DNA of 64,000 nucleotides, taken from Ptychodera flava (lineage: Eukaryota; Hemichordata; Enteropneusta; Ptychoderidae). Under the pieces are notes generated by a model. The model saw only the letters and a list, made by a program, of their open reading frames with translations, ran no database searches and was not told where the DNA came from. Location: contig NC_091941.1 of NCBI RefSeq assembly GCF_041260155.1, forward strand, positions 39,070,747 to 39,134,746, given 5' to 3'. The translations under genes were made by a program, and so were the position numbers. Of this stretch, positions 25,624 to 38,800 are shown piece after piece (positions within the stretch are counted from its first letter, which is position 1; each line of letters starts with the position of its first letter).

Positions 25624-26060
25624 TAAAAGTACCACCAACTTCATTAAGTATTGTTTCACAGGCTATTGCAGAGCATATAACCAGAACACAGTTGCTCAGA
25701 TCACTTAGAATAATAAAAACCAGGTTGTTCACTTACAGACCGTCAATGTTCATGTTACATATCACACCACTATGTATTCCAAGAGTGATGTACATATCCC
25801 TGTCATTACACAGCAGTTTGAATTAATGTATGTGTAGTTTTAATGACATTATATCATAAAGATTGTAAACGGTTGGAACTTCACATGCCATTATTGACAG
25901 ATATTCAGACCGGTTACAAATATTCTCAAGCTAATCGGAACAAGTAACATTGTCAAATAATATCTTGATCATCTTCCTCAGAAAGGTGCTGTTTATCAAA
26001 TTAAGAAATTTTGCACACAATTAAGTTTCATCAACAGAGGTTTTCAGGAATCAACTTTTT

Positions 26061-27228
26061 AGCTCCGCTGTCAGCAACGCAGAGCTTATCAAATAGGTTG
26101 ATTTTCTGTCGTCGTCCGTCCGTCGTCTGTCAACAATTGCCTTCTTCTGAAACTACAAGTCCTATTGCCTTTGAAATTTCACACGCAATTCACTTGGAAT
26201 GACCTCACTTAAGTTTGTTCAAATCATGGTGAAATTTGCATATTTGTATTTTTGGGGCATTTTTTGCTGTATTTGGTAAAAAAATCTTCCTCTCTGAAAC
26301 CGCTTGTTTGATTGCTTTGAAATTTGATTTGCAGTTTACCTAGGGTGACTTCTGTTAGATTTGTTCAAATCATGGTGAAATTTGCATATTTGTGTTTAAT
26401 TAAGGCAATTTTTGACATTTTTGGTCAAAATCTTTAAAAATCTTCTTCTTCAAAACTACCGGTCAGATAGCTTTGATATTTAATACATAGGTCCCGAGGG
26501 ATGATCTACCTCAGATTTGTTCAAATTGTGCAGAAATGTGCTAATTTGTATTTTTAAGGCAATTTTTGCCATTTTTGGTCAAAAAATGTGTTTCTCAAAA
26601 AGGACTGGTCTGATAGCTTTGAAATTTGGTATACAGGTTTCTACAGATAAACTAAGTAACATATATTGAATTTCTGATGAAATCTGGAATTTTGTAATTT
26701 TGGAGCAATTTTTACCATTTTTGGTCAAAAAATGTGTATTTCCAAAACTACTCATCTGATAGCTTTGAAATTTTGTATACAGGTTCCTACAGATGAACTA
26801 AATGTGATATATATAAATTATGACGAAGTCTGCAATTTTTTATTTTTGGGGCAATTTTGCCATTTTTGGTCAAAAAATTTGTTTCTCAAAAACTGCAAGT
26901 CTGATAGCTTTGATATTTGGTATACAGGTTCCAAGGGATTATTTTAATATATGATTTATTGAATTATGGTGAAATCTGCAATTTTTATTTCTTTGGGCAA
27001 TTTTTTGTCAGAAAATTTCATTCTCATAAAACTACTCCACAGATAGCTTTGGTTGACATGTTCTTAGGGATGATCCAATGTGATATATTCAAATTATGAT
27101 GAAATTGTGTATTTTTGCAGCTATTTAGCCACTTTTTTCTGGCTACTGAAATAAGCTATCAAAGATTTCCACCTTCTTCATCAACATGTGTCAAAAATAG
27201 TTATTCTCTACATAAACACAGGGGAGCT
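26061..27228. repeat. Tandem-array element, about 146-nt units
   Basis: The start AGCTCCGCTGTCAGC and end GGAGCT are short inverse matches. A CGTCGTCCGTCCGTCG head is followed by about seven units with GATAGCTTTGAAATTTGGTA, ACAGGTTCC and CCATTTTTGGTCAAAA. The unit start recurs near 26164, 26310, 26465, 26612, 26758, 26902 and 27042. It lies in the ACP7-FIBP intergenic region. The tail (ATCAAAGATTTCCACCTTCT) is shared with the element at 56940. Confidence 0.8.
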
Positions 27229-27361
27229 ATATCAGCTGTTAGGTTGCTTGATTACATTCAGCTTCCAAAATTAGATGTTTATTTTAACATATATGAGCAA
27301 TGCTACGTCTCATATGAAAAGATGTGCAATATATTAAGTTCACGTAGTGTTGGTTTTATTT

Positions 27362-27940
27362 GGGTTTTTTTATCTACATAGAGTTATAGATTTATTAGCT
27401 AGTCAAGGAAACTTTCACACATGGGACTACTGCACTGGAAAAACAAACATTTAACAAGTTTACAAATCTTCAAGATTTATGGAATCAGTAGTGCTATCCC
27501 TTTATCTTTGCGTTCGATGCTAAACACTGGGGAATTAAAAAGTTAGAGAGAGACATGGTATATATAGACAATACTTGTGTATCTTTGAACTCTTTAACGT
27601 CTAAAATGTTGTACCGTAGGCTTGTCAATAAAATATCTGGGCCACATTCTTCCAAATCTATGCTTATATACAATTTAACGGAAGAAGAATGCAAACTGGT
27701 TTACTCATTGGCCGTAGCTGCTCACTTTCTTCAGACCAGACCAGACCAGATAAAGTTCTATATTTTTGAAAAGAAAAACAAACTCAATTTCACTACAGAA
27801 AATGGGATAGCTTAAACCCATTGATTGATATGTAAAGATTCTCACTTTATGTAAATCAAGTAAGTTTTACTAGATTTGTGTGCACCCTTTTGTTCTACTT
27901 GTGTTGTTTTGTTTATTTGGAAATAAAACAAATTATTAAG
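27362..27940 (+). mobile_element. Probable L1/Tx1-type LINE 3' tail
   Basis: The decayed frame contains LLASQGNFHTWD, then NKFTNLQDLW and LTSKMLYRRLVNKI (27589-27630), resembling the C-terminal region of L1-clade ORF2 proteins (..LT.K..Y..L...). AATAAA at 27922 would be its poly(A) signal. The element is 5'-truncated with several frame breaks. The assignment rests on motif resemblance only. Confidence 0.45.
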
Positions 27941-28427
27941 AAAAGTGTGGATTTTATCATGTCTTGGTATTTACTCAAAACTATGACAATAATACATAAT
28001 TTATTTTACAAAAAATGTTTGATTTTGAGGAGATAAAGTGGATACAGTCTCTTCAATATGTTTTTAAATTTATGTATTTTGTATTCCAAAGTTTTGATGA
28101 AATAAAGTGTCCAAGAGCAATCCATTCTTGTTTTTATCATTTTAGCCAAACATCATGGCAGCAATGTTTAATCCTAAACATGGTAAAAGTCACCAAAAAC
28201 AATCAAAGAGAGAGGAATACAAAATGAATTGATTATTTTACTGTCAGGAAGATTGAGATTTCTGTTATTTCCCAACAAATTCTGTTAATACTCAATTTGT
28301 CTTTGTTGCATATTTTCAAATAGTAAATTTCATTCCAAAGATGAAGCAGGATGCCTTCATCCAGAGACAATGTCTCTGCATAGTTTGAAGAGTACAGTAG
28401 TATAAGCCCAGTCATGTGAACTTACTT

Positions 28428-29414
28428 AGGGACTGGTCAGTTTAATTGGTCTGGGGTGGATAATTGTTTGCAGACATCAAAAAGTGGCTGACCACCCCTC
28501 ATTCCAACTTTTGAAAACTGGATGACCCCCCTTCCAAGACAAAGCCTTAACAAAGAGGTAAAGGCCGACGAATTCGGACGCGCACACGCTTTAGAACGTT
28601 TCTGCGCAGATTTAACTCCAGCCTGTCGCAAATGGGTTACTTTGTAGCGCATGTATTTAACATCACCTGTCATTGTTGTAATTGCGCTTTACCTAATTTT
28701 TTGACCCAGTCTCTTAGAAATAAATGTGATCTATAACCTTGTCATATTTTGACCCCCTAGGAAGCTGGTTTTTATTCAATATGAGCGAAAAATTAACATT
28801 TCTCTCCCATTTACATGGCGCATATTACCCATTCACCTGGGGATATTGTAAAAAGTAGCGTGGTGACACCCTTTTATTAAAAGTGTAAACTAAATGGTAT
28901 TATGTCAGGATTTTATTCGCCAAGTTTGGTCAAAATGACACCATACAAAGCGACAGGAAGAAAGTTCGAAATAATGTAGTGATATAATTTCGATATCGTC
29001 ATTTTGTAATCGATACTTATGTAAAAATTTCTGTAAAAACATCATGAAAACTATACATTCGATAGATATGGATCTTAAGTCTTGGTATTTATTAAAATTA
29101 ACTCATTTGCTAAGCTTTTTATAATTGTTTTCTTTAGTTTAAGTGAATTATATCATTTTTATTTATTTCTAACGACGCCATTTTAACGTCCGTTTCCATG
29201 GAAACGAGCGTGGTGACCCCCATTTTTTATTTTATTTTTGCACTTGCACAACTTCCAAGAATATTTGTGCAAAGTTTCAAGAAAATGACACCACAACTTA
29301 ATTTTGACGTAATTTGTAGTACTTCACCTTAACAAAGAGGTGAAGACAGGGTGACCCCTCCCTTCCCCCATGAATCCACCAGCAACCCCCCCTGAAAGAA
29401 ACCGGCCTGTCCCT
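28428..29414. mobile_element. Possible degenerate TIR element, GGGACWGG ends
   Basis: The left end AGGGACTGGTCAGTTT and the inverse of the right end (AGGGACAGGCCGGTTT) are similar, and both are followed inward by GGGG-rich sequence. Internally, GTGGTGACMCCC and CAAAATGACACCA-like blocks occur twice (about 28860-28950 and 29210-29300), and TTAACAAAGAGGT occurs near each end. No target duplication or coding capacity is seen. Confidence 0.4.
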
Positions 29415-29618
29415 GTAATGAGTTCCCGAAACATGAACACACGATATATACACATGCGCCTAGGGCTGGGCAGTCTGCTAGATCAGTCATTTTCTGCTCT
29501 ATCTATCGATCCCATACTCGATCTGCCGCCACTGCAACCTCGCACCCAGTCCACGGGCGCCTGTGGATATGTACGGCGTCGCGTGTTCAGAGATAGACAG
29601 CAGAGAAAACTCTACTGT

Positions 29619-29716
29619 CCACAGGTGTCCGGAGTTGCCGGTGTACATGCATAGAGAGAGATTGGAAGTCCAATCTCTCTCTATGCATGTACACCGGCAA
29701 CTCCGGACACCTGTGG
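29619..29716. repeat. Perfect palindrome, 48-bp arms, 2-bp spacer
   Basis: Arm 29619-29666 and arm 29669-29716 are exact reverse complements (outer tip CCACAGGTGTCCGG, inner tip AGAGATTGGA) separated by AG. The right arm is followed by TGGAGGGACTGTGG, the inverted CACAGTCCCTCCA tip seen elsewhere. It lies about 180 bp upstream of the FIBP start codon, probably in its promoter or leader. Confidence 0.95.
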
Positions 29717-29893
29717 TGGAGGGACTGTGGCATGTGGTTGAGCCCATAGACTCCAAGACTGTAAAGACAAAGGCGGGCCACAGTTGACCGCAAGAGGGCC
29801 TTGCAACGCGACGTCACTTGACATGTGACCTTAGCGTCAGTGTTGATGTACACTTGGGGAATTTCCAGTGCTGGGATACTTGCACCTGCAAAT

Positions 29894-32800
29894 ATGAGCG
29901 ACATCAACGTTTTTGTGGGAAATACAAGTTATATCGACCCTGAAGTGTACCAACTATGGTTGGATGGCTTGTCAGGTAAGGCACATGCAAACTATCTGGG
30001 TGAACAAGAAAGTAAATAGCCATTTGCGATCGCCGTTGGATCCAGGGATAGGACTATCTGTATGTGTATGATCATGAATGATGATGTATGATGATGTAGT
30101 CTGCAACATTCTGCGTGAAATATAAACAACACTCACACACAGTTGAATTGCGAATGGTTCGTTTTACGCGGTCACTTCCCTAGTTGACGGCGTGCATCTG
30201 AGAACGCTTCGAATATTCATGTTGATGACAGGTAATGGCTTGAATAGCTTGCACATCTGCCTGGGCAAACGGCAGAAAGTGGTGACTGTACCTTATCTGC
30301 ATCTCCCTGAATTCTGGCAAGTCTGGGGGTTAGCTTCAGTACAGTAGCTCGAGGTTTTGCCTGGGTATTTGGATCGGAGGCCAAATACCCTGGCAAAACC
30401 TCGAGCTACTGTACTGTTCTAGTCTGAGGGTCAGCCCATGGAGGTACTAAAGGTAGCACCCAGTTTGCTACCTCCATGGTCAGCCTTACCTTCTGCCTCA
30501 GGATTGCATCATTGAACATAGAAATAAGGGACGATTCAGATTTTACTTCCAGGGGGGAGGGTGGAGGATTTTCTATTTTCTCGGTAATTTTTTTCCATGC
30601 CCCCCCCCCCTAGTAAATTATAGAAAAAATCTATGCCCCCCCCCCCTCATCTTTCCTGGGTTTTTTTCCATGGCCCCCCCTAATATATACATGCATGCTT
30701 ATACATTATAGACATATCCAGTCTAACAAGTTGCAGGAACTGTAGTGGACATTTAATCGATGATATAACAAATCATTTCAGGGTTATGTGACTATAAAAA
30801 GAATGATTTGCAGGGACTGCAAGTGGCACACTTTTGGAAAGGGTAGCAATAAACATATCTGGCTGTAAATTTCTGAAGAAAAGTTAATTACTAAATATGA
30901 ATACTTTTTTCGTTATGTCTCACTGATACATATGATGCACACAAAGACAAGCAAAGATGTCAGTTAGAAATGGTGAACAGAAAATTATAGGAGCAGATAA
31001 TTGGCAAAGTGATATATATCTTGAAGTTTAATGGTACATCATTTGCAGATATCCAGATATTTCTGGAAAGTGAAATGTACATGCACATGTTCAGCATACA
31101 TTTTCATTTGATGATGCTGAATATTTGCAGACTCACGGGTGAAAGTTTTAAACATTAGGAATTAAAATTGGTGAAAGCCAACTTGTTTTTAATTTTCTCT
31201 TTTTTCTAATTTGGTTGTCATAAAACCAAGTAGCTGCCACTGAAAGCAACAATGCTGAGGAATATTTTAGAACATTTCTTGGACAAAACACCTTATCCAA
31301 AACATGAATTCACATGTTATTCTGCTCATTCCATTCACAATCCAATGTTCATATTAAAATGCAGACAACCCTGGGAATTCAAAATTCACATTTTGTCAGC
31401 AGTATTTTTCAAAATTGACAGAGCATTCATATTTCAAATTTTTTTAACAAACTTTAATTTTAAAATAGTCATGATGCGCATGTTTTCAGATGACATGAAA
31501 CAATTAATACATGTTTAATTTGTTTTTTTGCCTTTTCTGCCAGCCGCCACTGTGAAATCTTTGATTATACATATAGAATGAATGGGACACAAAAGTATTA
31601 GCATCAATACACAATGTGTAAGCCTATCCACATTTCTCCTAGCCTCATACACACTGAGATCACTTCTTGGACTACAGCAAATTTCTTGTGTACACAATAT
31701 TTCAACAATCCGACACCATAGCATTGGTGCAGTGCCACTGGACTTATCTGAGATCTCTTTTCAACAAAAACACCCTGACTGTTCACTGTATGGTTTGTAT
31801 TGACAAGCTAAATACTGGACATTTCATAACGCTTCAGGGAGGAGAACAAGATACTGCAGTAGATGCATAAAACAAACCACTGTGAATATTACCGAATTTG
31901 GCAGCTAAAGGAGTTTAACTAAACATGTTGAGTTTATGTCACCCAGTAGCGTCTATGGTTCTCTTTTGTAGAGATCAGAAATTCTGGGCAAATATTGAAT
32001 TGATGTTTTTTTTTCCTTGACCCCCTAAAAGATTGTGGTATTTTTGTCTGCCCCCCCCCTAAATTTTCTTGGAAAATGGGTGGACCCCCTGAAAATCCTC
32101 CACGTCTTCCCCCCTCCCCCCCCCCCCCCCCCGGAAGTAAATTCTGAATCGTCCCTAAGTGCCAACATAACCAGTTTACCCTCTGAGGACCATCTCAGAT
32201 TGTTGCATAAGTTCAAGAAATGAAATTCCTTCGTCTAGATCAACAACCCCCCCCCCTTCCCCCAGGAAAGTTCAAAAGTCTGAAATGTTGATGTCGGCCT
32301 GAGAGCACAATGTACTGAGAATTATGCGTCTCGTGAAGACTGCAATATTCAGTGCTGTTTCGTACGTCAACACAGTGAGAGTGAAATGACCAGGTGTGAT
32401 TCAAGGGCAGACACTCATAGCACATTTAAAAAATTTTACTTTTTATTTTTATAATTTGATGAATGAAAGGTTTAGGATACAGTGTTACTGCCGGTAAATT
32501 GTATTTGGTACATGAACGAGCTATAGAACAGTCAATGTAAAATTTGTTGGCATGGGTGTGCAGTCTTTCTTTAATTTCTACACACAAAAAACTTGTGATC
32601 ACAAAATAAAAGTGCGAAAGTGAAGTTCACTAATTGAATGGAGGTCAAACCCCCTCCCCTTGTAAACGAATGAATTTCACTTTTTGAACTTATGCCACAA
32701 TCTGAGATCATCCTTAAGTAACCTTGTGTGACAAATTGTATTGTACATGTACAGGTCAGCTAATAGGACCAACTTATAAAAATACTGAAATCCCTAAATT

Positions 32801-35800
32801 TACCGAGAGAGCTCTATGAAATGATGTAGTTGTTCTACTCCCAACCTAGCTGTGAATACACAGTGGTACTTTCAGTTTGGCGTATTGATCACACTCGGGT
32901 CAGTGGTCATTGCCACAGAACCGCTGCAAGCCAACCCATAGCATGCATAGGCATTATTTGTAGTTTACTAAATACCGATTGGTATCGCTGATTTAGCTAG
33001 CAAAATAATGAAATTTATGTCTTTGAATAAATCAACCTGTACCCACTTTATCATTGATTGTCTATGACTTTATTCTCTACTTCTGCTAACTTCCATGAGC
33101 CATTCACTGTTTCTTCTTGAATTTAAACTTTCCACCACCACCATATTCAATGCGTTATATGTGAGAGGGCAATGGTTGCAGAATCTGTCGACAGCTCACA
33201 CAAAAAAATGGTTGAAAATACATGTTCGTATTGTGGAGCTAGCAGGAGTAGAGAATGGTTAGTCAATGACAAAGCAGGTACAGGTTGATTTATTGAAAGA
33301 CAAATTTATTTCATTATTTTGTGAGCACAATCAGCGACACTGACTGGTGTTGTACTATACTACTGATAAGCTATATGGGTTGGCTTGCAACAGATATGTG
33401 GTGATGACCTTAGCATGATCAATACATTCAATGGTCCTTTCGGAACAGTACAATGGCAAATTCAGGGTTCAAGGATAAACAAGTTTTTGGTCACTTACCT
33501 CATCTGGAATTATGTATCACTGCTTGTAAACACCACTTGTAAACACTTTTGGACATAAACACCTGAATTTCATAATTTTCTAAGTTGTTACGTGAAAAAT
33601 GTAAGATTAAAGCAAACCATGAATCTGTATATATCAGTGTTTGAAGTGATTACTAAGTATGAATATTAAAGTTTGAATGGCTTTAGTTTTCACATAGTTA
33701 TTATGATGTCATAATTATCATATCAGTACTTCTTGAAAAATGTGTGTCTGCATGTTACTATACTTGTGCGAGAAAGATGTGGGCAAATTTGAATTTATAA
33801 GTATCTTTAGGTGCACCAAAAAATATGGCTCTGCAGTAAAGCTTTCTGTAAAAGTTTGTAAATTACATTTTCATGCCCAGTGAATGCAATACAAAATGAA
33901 TTTGGTCTTTGGTGTACTCTCTCCAATACAGTGCACTTTAGTTTGAGAAGCTCTTTTTCAAATAGTTTTGTGGTTTTGCTGAAAACTCAAATTTTATGGC
34001 AATTTTTAAAATGAAAGTTGAATTAAGGGAGTGAGAGATGTCAATTTCAGCCCTTATCCATGTTCTTTGTTCAACAGCTACAGATGCAGTATATGCAAGG
34101 CAACACACAGGTATTCTCAGAAAGACTGGTGCAACTCGAGACATGTTACAGTATGATACACTGGACTATTACAGAACATTCAGCATGCTTGAAAAAATAC
34201 TCCATCATCCGCCTCAAATTGCCAATCAAATGCTTTTACAAATACCACCCTCAACTCAAAAGATGCTGATAGAAAAGTAAGTCATGATAATCTCTCTTGT
34301 GCATACTGAATATTTACAGTTGTTTATCAGTGAAAGTGTTGTGATTAAGTCATCCATGCATATTTACGTTAATCTGGAGTTATCCATTATTCATGCATGT
34401 CCTACCATTCCTGTAGCCAGCTATCACTTTATGGGATTGTATTATGGATGTATGTCCATGATAAAAATATTTGTTCCTTGATGGGGAAGATACTACACTA
34501 ACTAGTTTATACATCCCTCTCATGGACTAATTTTGTTCAGGTTTCTAAATTGAATTTCATGTCAAAAACAGGGCTGAATATTGGCAAACAGTTTTAAACA
34601 CATGTATTCCATACTGATACTACAGGGTTCTCCCCACGCTGGTCGGCGCCAGGTGGGCCCATCCAGCACTCAGGATTTCCGACCAGCATTGACAAGTGAC
34701 CGTCCGGCACTTGCTGTTCAATGCTATGAAAACATTAATATCTATGACAATTTTGAGGTCAAGTAGTTCATAAAATTGCATGAAGAGTTCATGAAAACAA
34801 TGATACTTTAGAATCCCTTTCAATAAAATGCCGTTTAAACAATACCACCGGTTAATTACCATACGCTGAGTTTGCATATGAAAAACTATTTTAGCTGATT
34901 GCGCATACGTTCACAAAGATCATTGCCCTATGAACTAGACAAGGTTTTCCTGTCACACAGTATCTCTGTACGATCAACATACTGAAGTTTTTTGCTTTAT
35001 ATGAATGCTTATAACACTATAAAAATGAAGTACGATAGCGAAAATCAGCACAAAAAATAGGACTTCTACTAAAACGTACACTTCAATGTTCAGTTCAGAC
35101 TCAATAAGTGGCATTGTGGAAAAGACTGCATGCAATGAAAGTCACGAGCAAACTTTGGTGTCAACGGATCCAGTCTTTGAATTATGGGTGTACACTCACT
35201 TATTTTACAGGTCAATAAGCTAAAAGTTACTTGTCCGTGGCAACAAGCCTTTCTGTTTGTGAATTTTCCCATTCTACAATAATTACCAAGAAGCAATTGA
35301 AGCGAATTTGACATCGAGAAATTCAACTTTCAAAAGCATGGTCATTTACTCAACCTCTTATGTTGTTGGTTTAAGCTCTACTGAGTCTGCGCATGAGCAT
35401 TAACAAGATCACCTAGGTCATTTGAAAAACATAGGATACCAGTGTTTCCGCTGCCCGCTCGCCAAATCGCAAATGCGAGAAAAAAGTAGCGTTTGGCGAG
35501 AAGATTTTGGCAAAAATTAGCCAAACTTGCGAATCGAAAATTGCACTATGACGTCATCACTTTGTCTGTCCGCGCGCTGTCCTGCATAGTTCAACTTGAG
35601 ACGTTATGCGTCAGGAGATCCTATTTGTAACACATACAGTATGAATAAAATTGTAACGAAATAACTCACAAATCAATAGTACTGCATGTATATCATGACT
35701 AGTTGACTAAAATGTTGCTAAGTTTTGGGTCTGACTACGCGCAATGTGTGCCTACAGAAACTCCGTGCCGTGACAGCCATATCATTTTCAACACTGAAGG

Positions 35801-38800
35801 ATCGTAGTGACGGTGAAACTAAGTAAAAACGGCAAACTTTCCTTTTTGACTTTGGCTGCTCCACCAATATGGGGTGGGGGGGGACCAGCCCTACAACACA
35901 CATTCTAAGCGCAAGTAAAGCTATGAAATGGAGGAAAGTCGACAGTGAATTCGGAAAGGAAGGTAGCGGCATGCATGGTCAAAAGTTGCTGCGAATCCGT
36001 AGCCTCTGCCACTCGGGTAGCTTGGTCATTCCCAGCAGAACACGTCAAGGAGTGGCAGGGCTCGTTTTCGCAGCAAGGTCAAAAGCATACGCATGGCGTT
36101 TTTTAGAACGTAGGGCTAGTAAGGCACTCCTGAATAGCGAAAATGTTCGTGGTGTATTGCTGCGAACAAGAAAATACCTTTACTGGCGTTAGAAACTTGT
36201 GTGAATTGGCTTCCCTAAATTTAAATTCGCGACAATTTTCAGAGTATCACGAACCGTGGTGTATTGTGACGTGACATGGTATACAGACTTTCAGAGAAGG
36301 CGCTAGCTCGTCCGCCGAGTCCGGGCCTAGTTCCGCACTCACATCGTGCAAATAAATACGCAAAGTCTTGTCGCGATATTTGAGCATTTAACTTGATCGT
36401 CAGTGAAACAAAAAGATGTTTCTCCATATCAAAAGGGTATATATTTGATATTTTACGGTTCTGTTTGCATAATAGACGTGAACATTTGGATTTATGATCC
36501 GTGAGTTCCGCGATCCATGGCAAGCTTGCTGTGAATACACACTAACGTCTTCGATGATGACCCCTGACACAAGCGCCATTGATACGCTGTGCGCCCTGTC
36601 CGAGCTTCGCTTGCTAAACTTCAAGCGTACAGCAAATGTATTGGAAGTCTACAAAAATGCACATATTTCTCAAGTCTGAGAGTATTTTACTTTCGAACTG
36701 CTACGAGAATGGATATCTGATTCGTTTGAAAAAACTGGTATGCTGAACCAGGTTTCGTGCCGTTGTCTGTAGCGATATAAAGTACAGTATCGCACGATAG
36801 CGATTTCAGGTTTGTTACTGAATAAGCTTATAGTTGCATACGCCTAACTTTGGACAAGTGTCGCTTGAAATTCGGACAAATTTTGTTGTATGCGTGGCTG
36901 ATGTTGGCACCTTGTAATCTGAACCATAAATTGGTGTTACTTTTAGTATCCATAGTAGCACCACGGTCCCTCCACAACTAACAGGGTTTATTTCCGTCAT
37001 TCTTACGGAAAAAGCAGACAAATATTTATTTTTGCATATTAATGAGAAAGAAATGACGTCATTTGTGATCAGTGGTATCGGCTTGGCTAATTGAATATCT
37101 GGTTTGGCGAATAATTTTGTAGGGCTTCTAGCCAAATTTGCTACAAGATTTTGGAACCCAGGGGAAAAACATAGGATACTGGTATGGTGCAATGGTAATC
37201 CAAACTTCATAGTGGTGGCGGATGATATAAACCACAGGAAAATGATGACAAAGTGGTACATTATTTTTCAGAAGTTTCAAAACATTCCTGTATAACTACT
37301 AAAGAATTTCTTTCTTTCTGTATAGTTCAGTTCAAATTGAAAAAATATCTTGAAGGTACAGTGGAAATGAATGTCATTATTTGTACATCAAGCCCTAAGA
37401 AAGTAAACATACAAGCATATAAAATGTTACAGTTTTTCATGAATATTAATGTTCATGAATATTAATGAGTCGTCCAGCACTCTTGGAACTCTGGGGAGAA
37501 CCCTGATACTAGTAGTGCATGTCTCATGCATAAATCTACTTTACTATTTTATAAAAGTATTGTGTTGAATTAATATTTCATGCTTCAGGTACTATGAATT
37601 TGATTTCCCAGTGTTAAGGGAGATACTGGGGAAGAAACTTTCAAGCAAGAACAGAAAAGATTTAGATGACATCAGTGAGAAGACCAGTATTAAACTCAAA
37701 AGTTGTAGAAGACAGGTAAGGCAAATTTGAAACATTCCAGTAGTTGCTGTTTTATAATAAAGGTTTCATATGGTATCATTACTGAAACAGACTAAAGATA
37801 ACGTAATGAATGGTGCTATTATAATCAATTACATCATTATCTTTCACTGTCATTCAAGATGTATGTACATTACTAATAGTTCTTTAAGTCTTAATGGTCT
37901 TGGAAATTAGACACTACTGCCAGCAGTGGGTATACCACTCAATTTTGACCTGTTCACGCAATATATGCAAGCATGTATATGTCATCAATGTTCAAATTCT
38001 GTGCTATACCTGTGGCAGGATATAGTTTATTGCTTTATTACATCATGAAAGGAAATTAAAAACAATCAATGAGCATGCTATGTGACCCAAAGAAAACAAT
38101 GGTGAGCTATATAGCATGCACCAAGGTGCAACACTTGATAATACATACCAGGTAGGCTTTGTTAAATCTGGACTACATACTGTTGACACTATGTCCAATT
38201 TACCATTTCAGTTTGACAACTTCAAGAGAGTGTTCAAAGTGGTTGAAGATATGGAAGGACCGATTGTTAAAAACATCCAATCTCATTTTCTCATCTCAGA
38301 GAGATTAGCAAAGTAAGTGTGAGTAAGCAGAATGTAAATGAGATCAGCCAGCAAGTAGCTATCAATAAACCCAGTTATTTACTTTGCAGGTTTTGTTTAT
38401 GTGAAGGTGTTTACATTGTAAATGTCATGTACACAGTCTAAAAGTTTGAACATCCTACTTAGTTATTGTGCTGCTTTCACTAGTTAGAAAGCCGTTGAGT
38501 TGTTTGATACTTTCTGTAAGAGAGTAATGAAGAACTTGATTGAATTATTACAGTGTCGATAGTTTGGAATAAATATTGTTCACACTACAAAAGTAAGTAC
38601 AGGCTAGATTCATGCAAATTTCCAAATACACTGATATACTGCACTGCTGTTCAAATCAACACACTAACTCATGTATCAGTATTAGTGTATTTGGTATAGC
38701 AAAGTATATAAAGGTAATTAAAGGTTGTGATCAGTTGGTTTATAAAAGTGTAACATTGGAAATATGAGTAAGTTACTGAGGAACATCACAGGAGTCAAAA

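Noticed and set aside
35869-36192. 107-codon frame in element D as a transposase
   Set aside because: No DDE, hAT or zinc-finger motif is recognisable; opposing frames of equal length are present.
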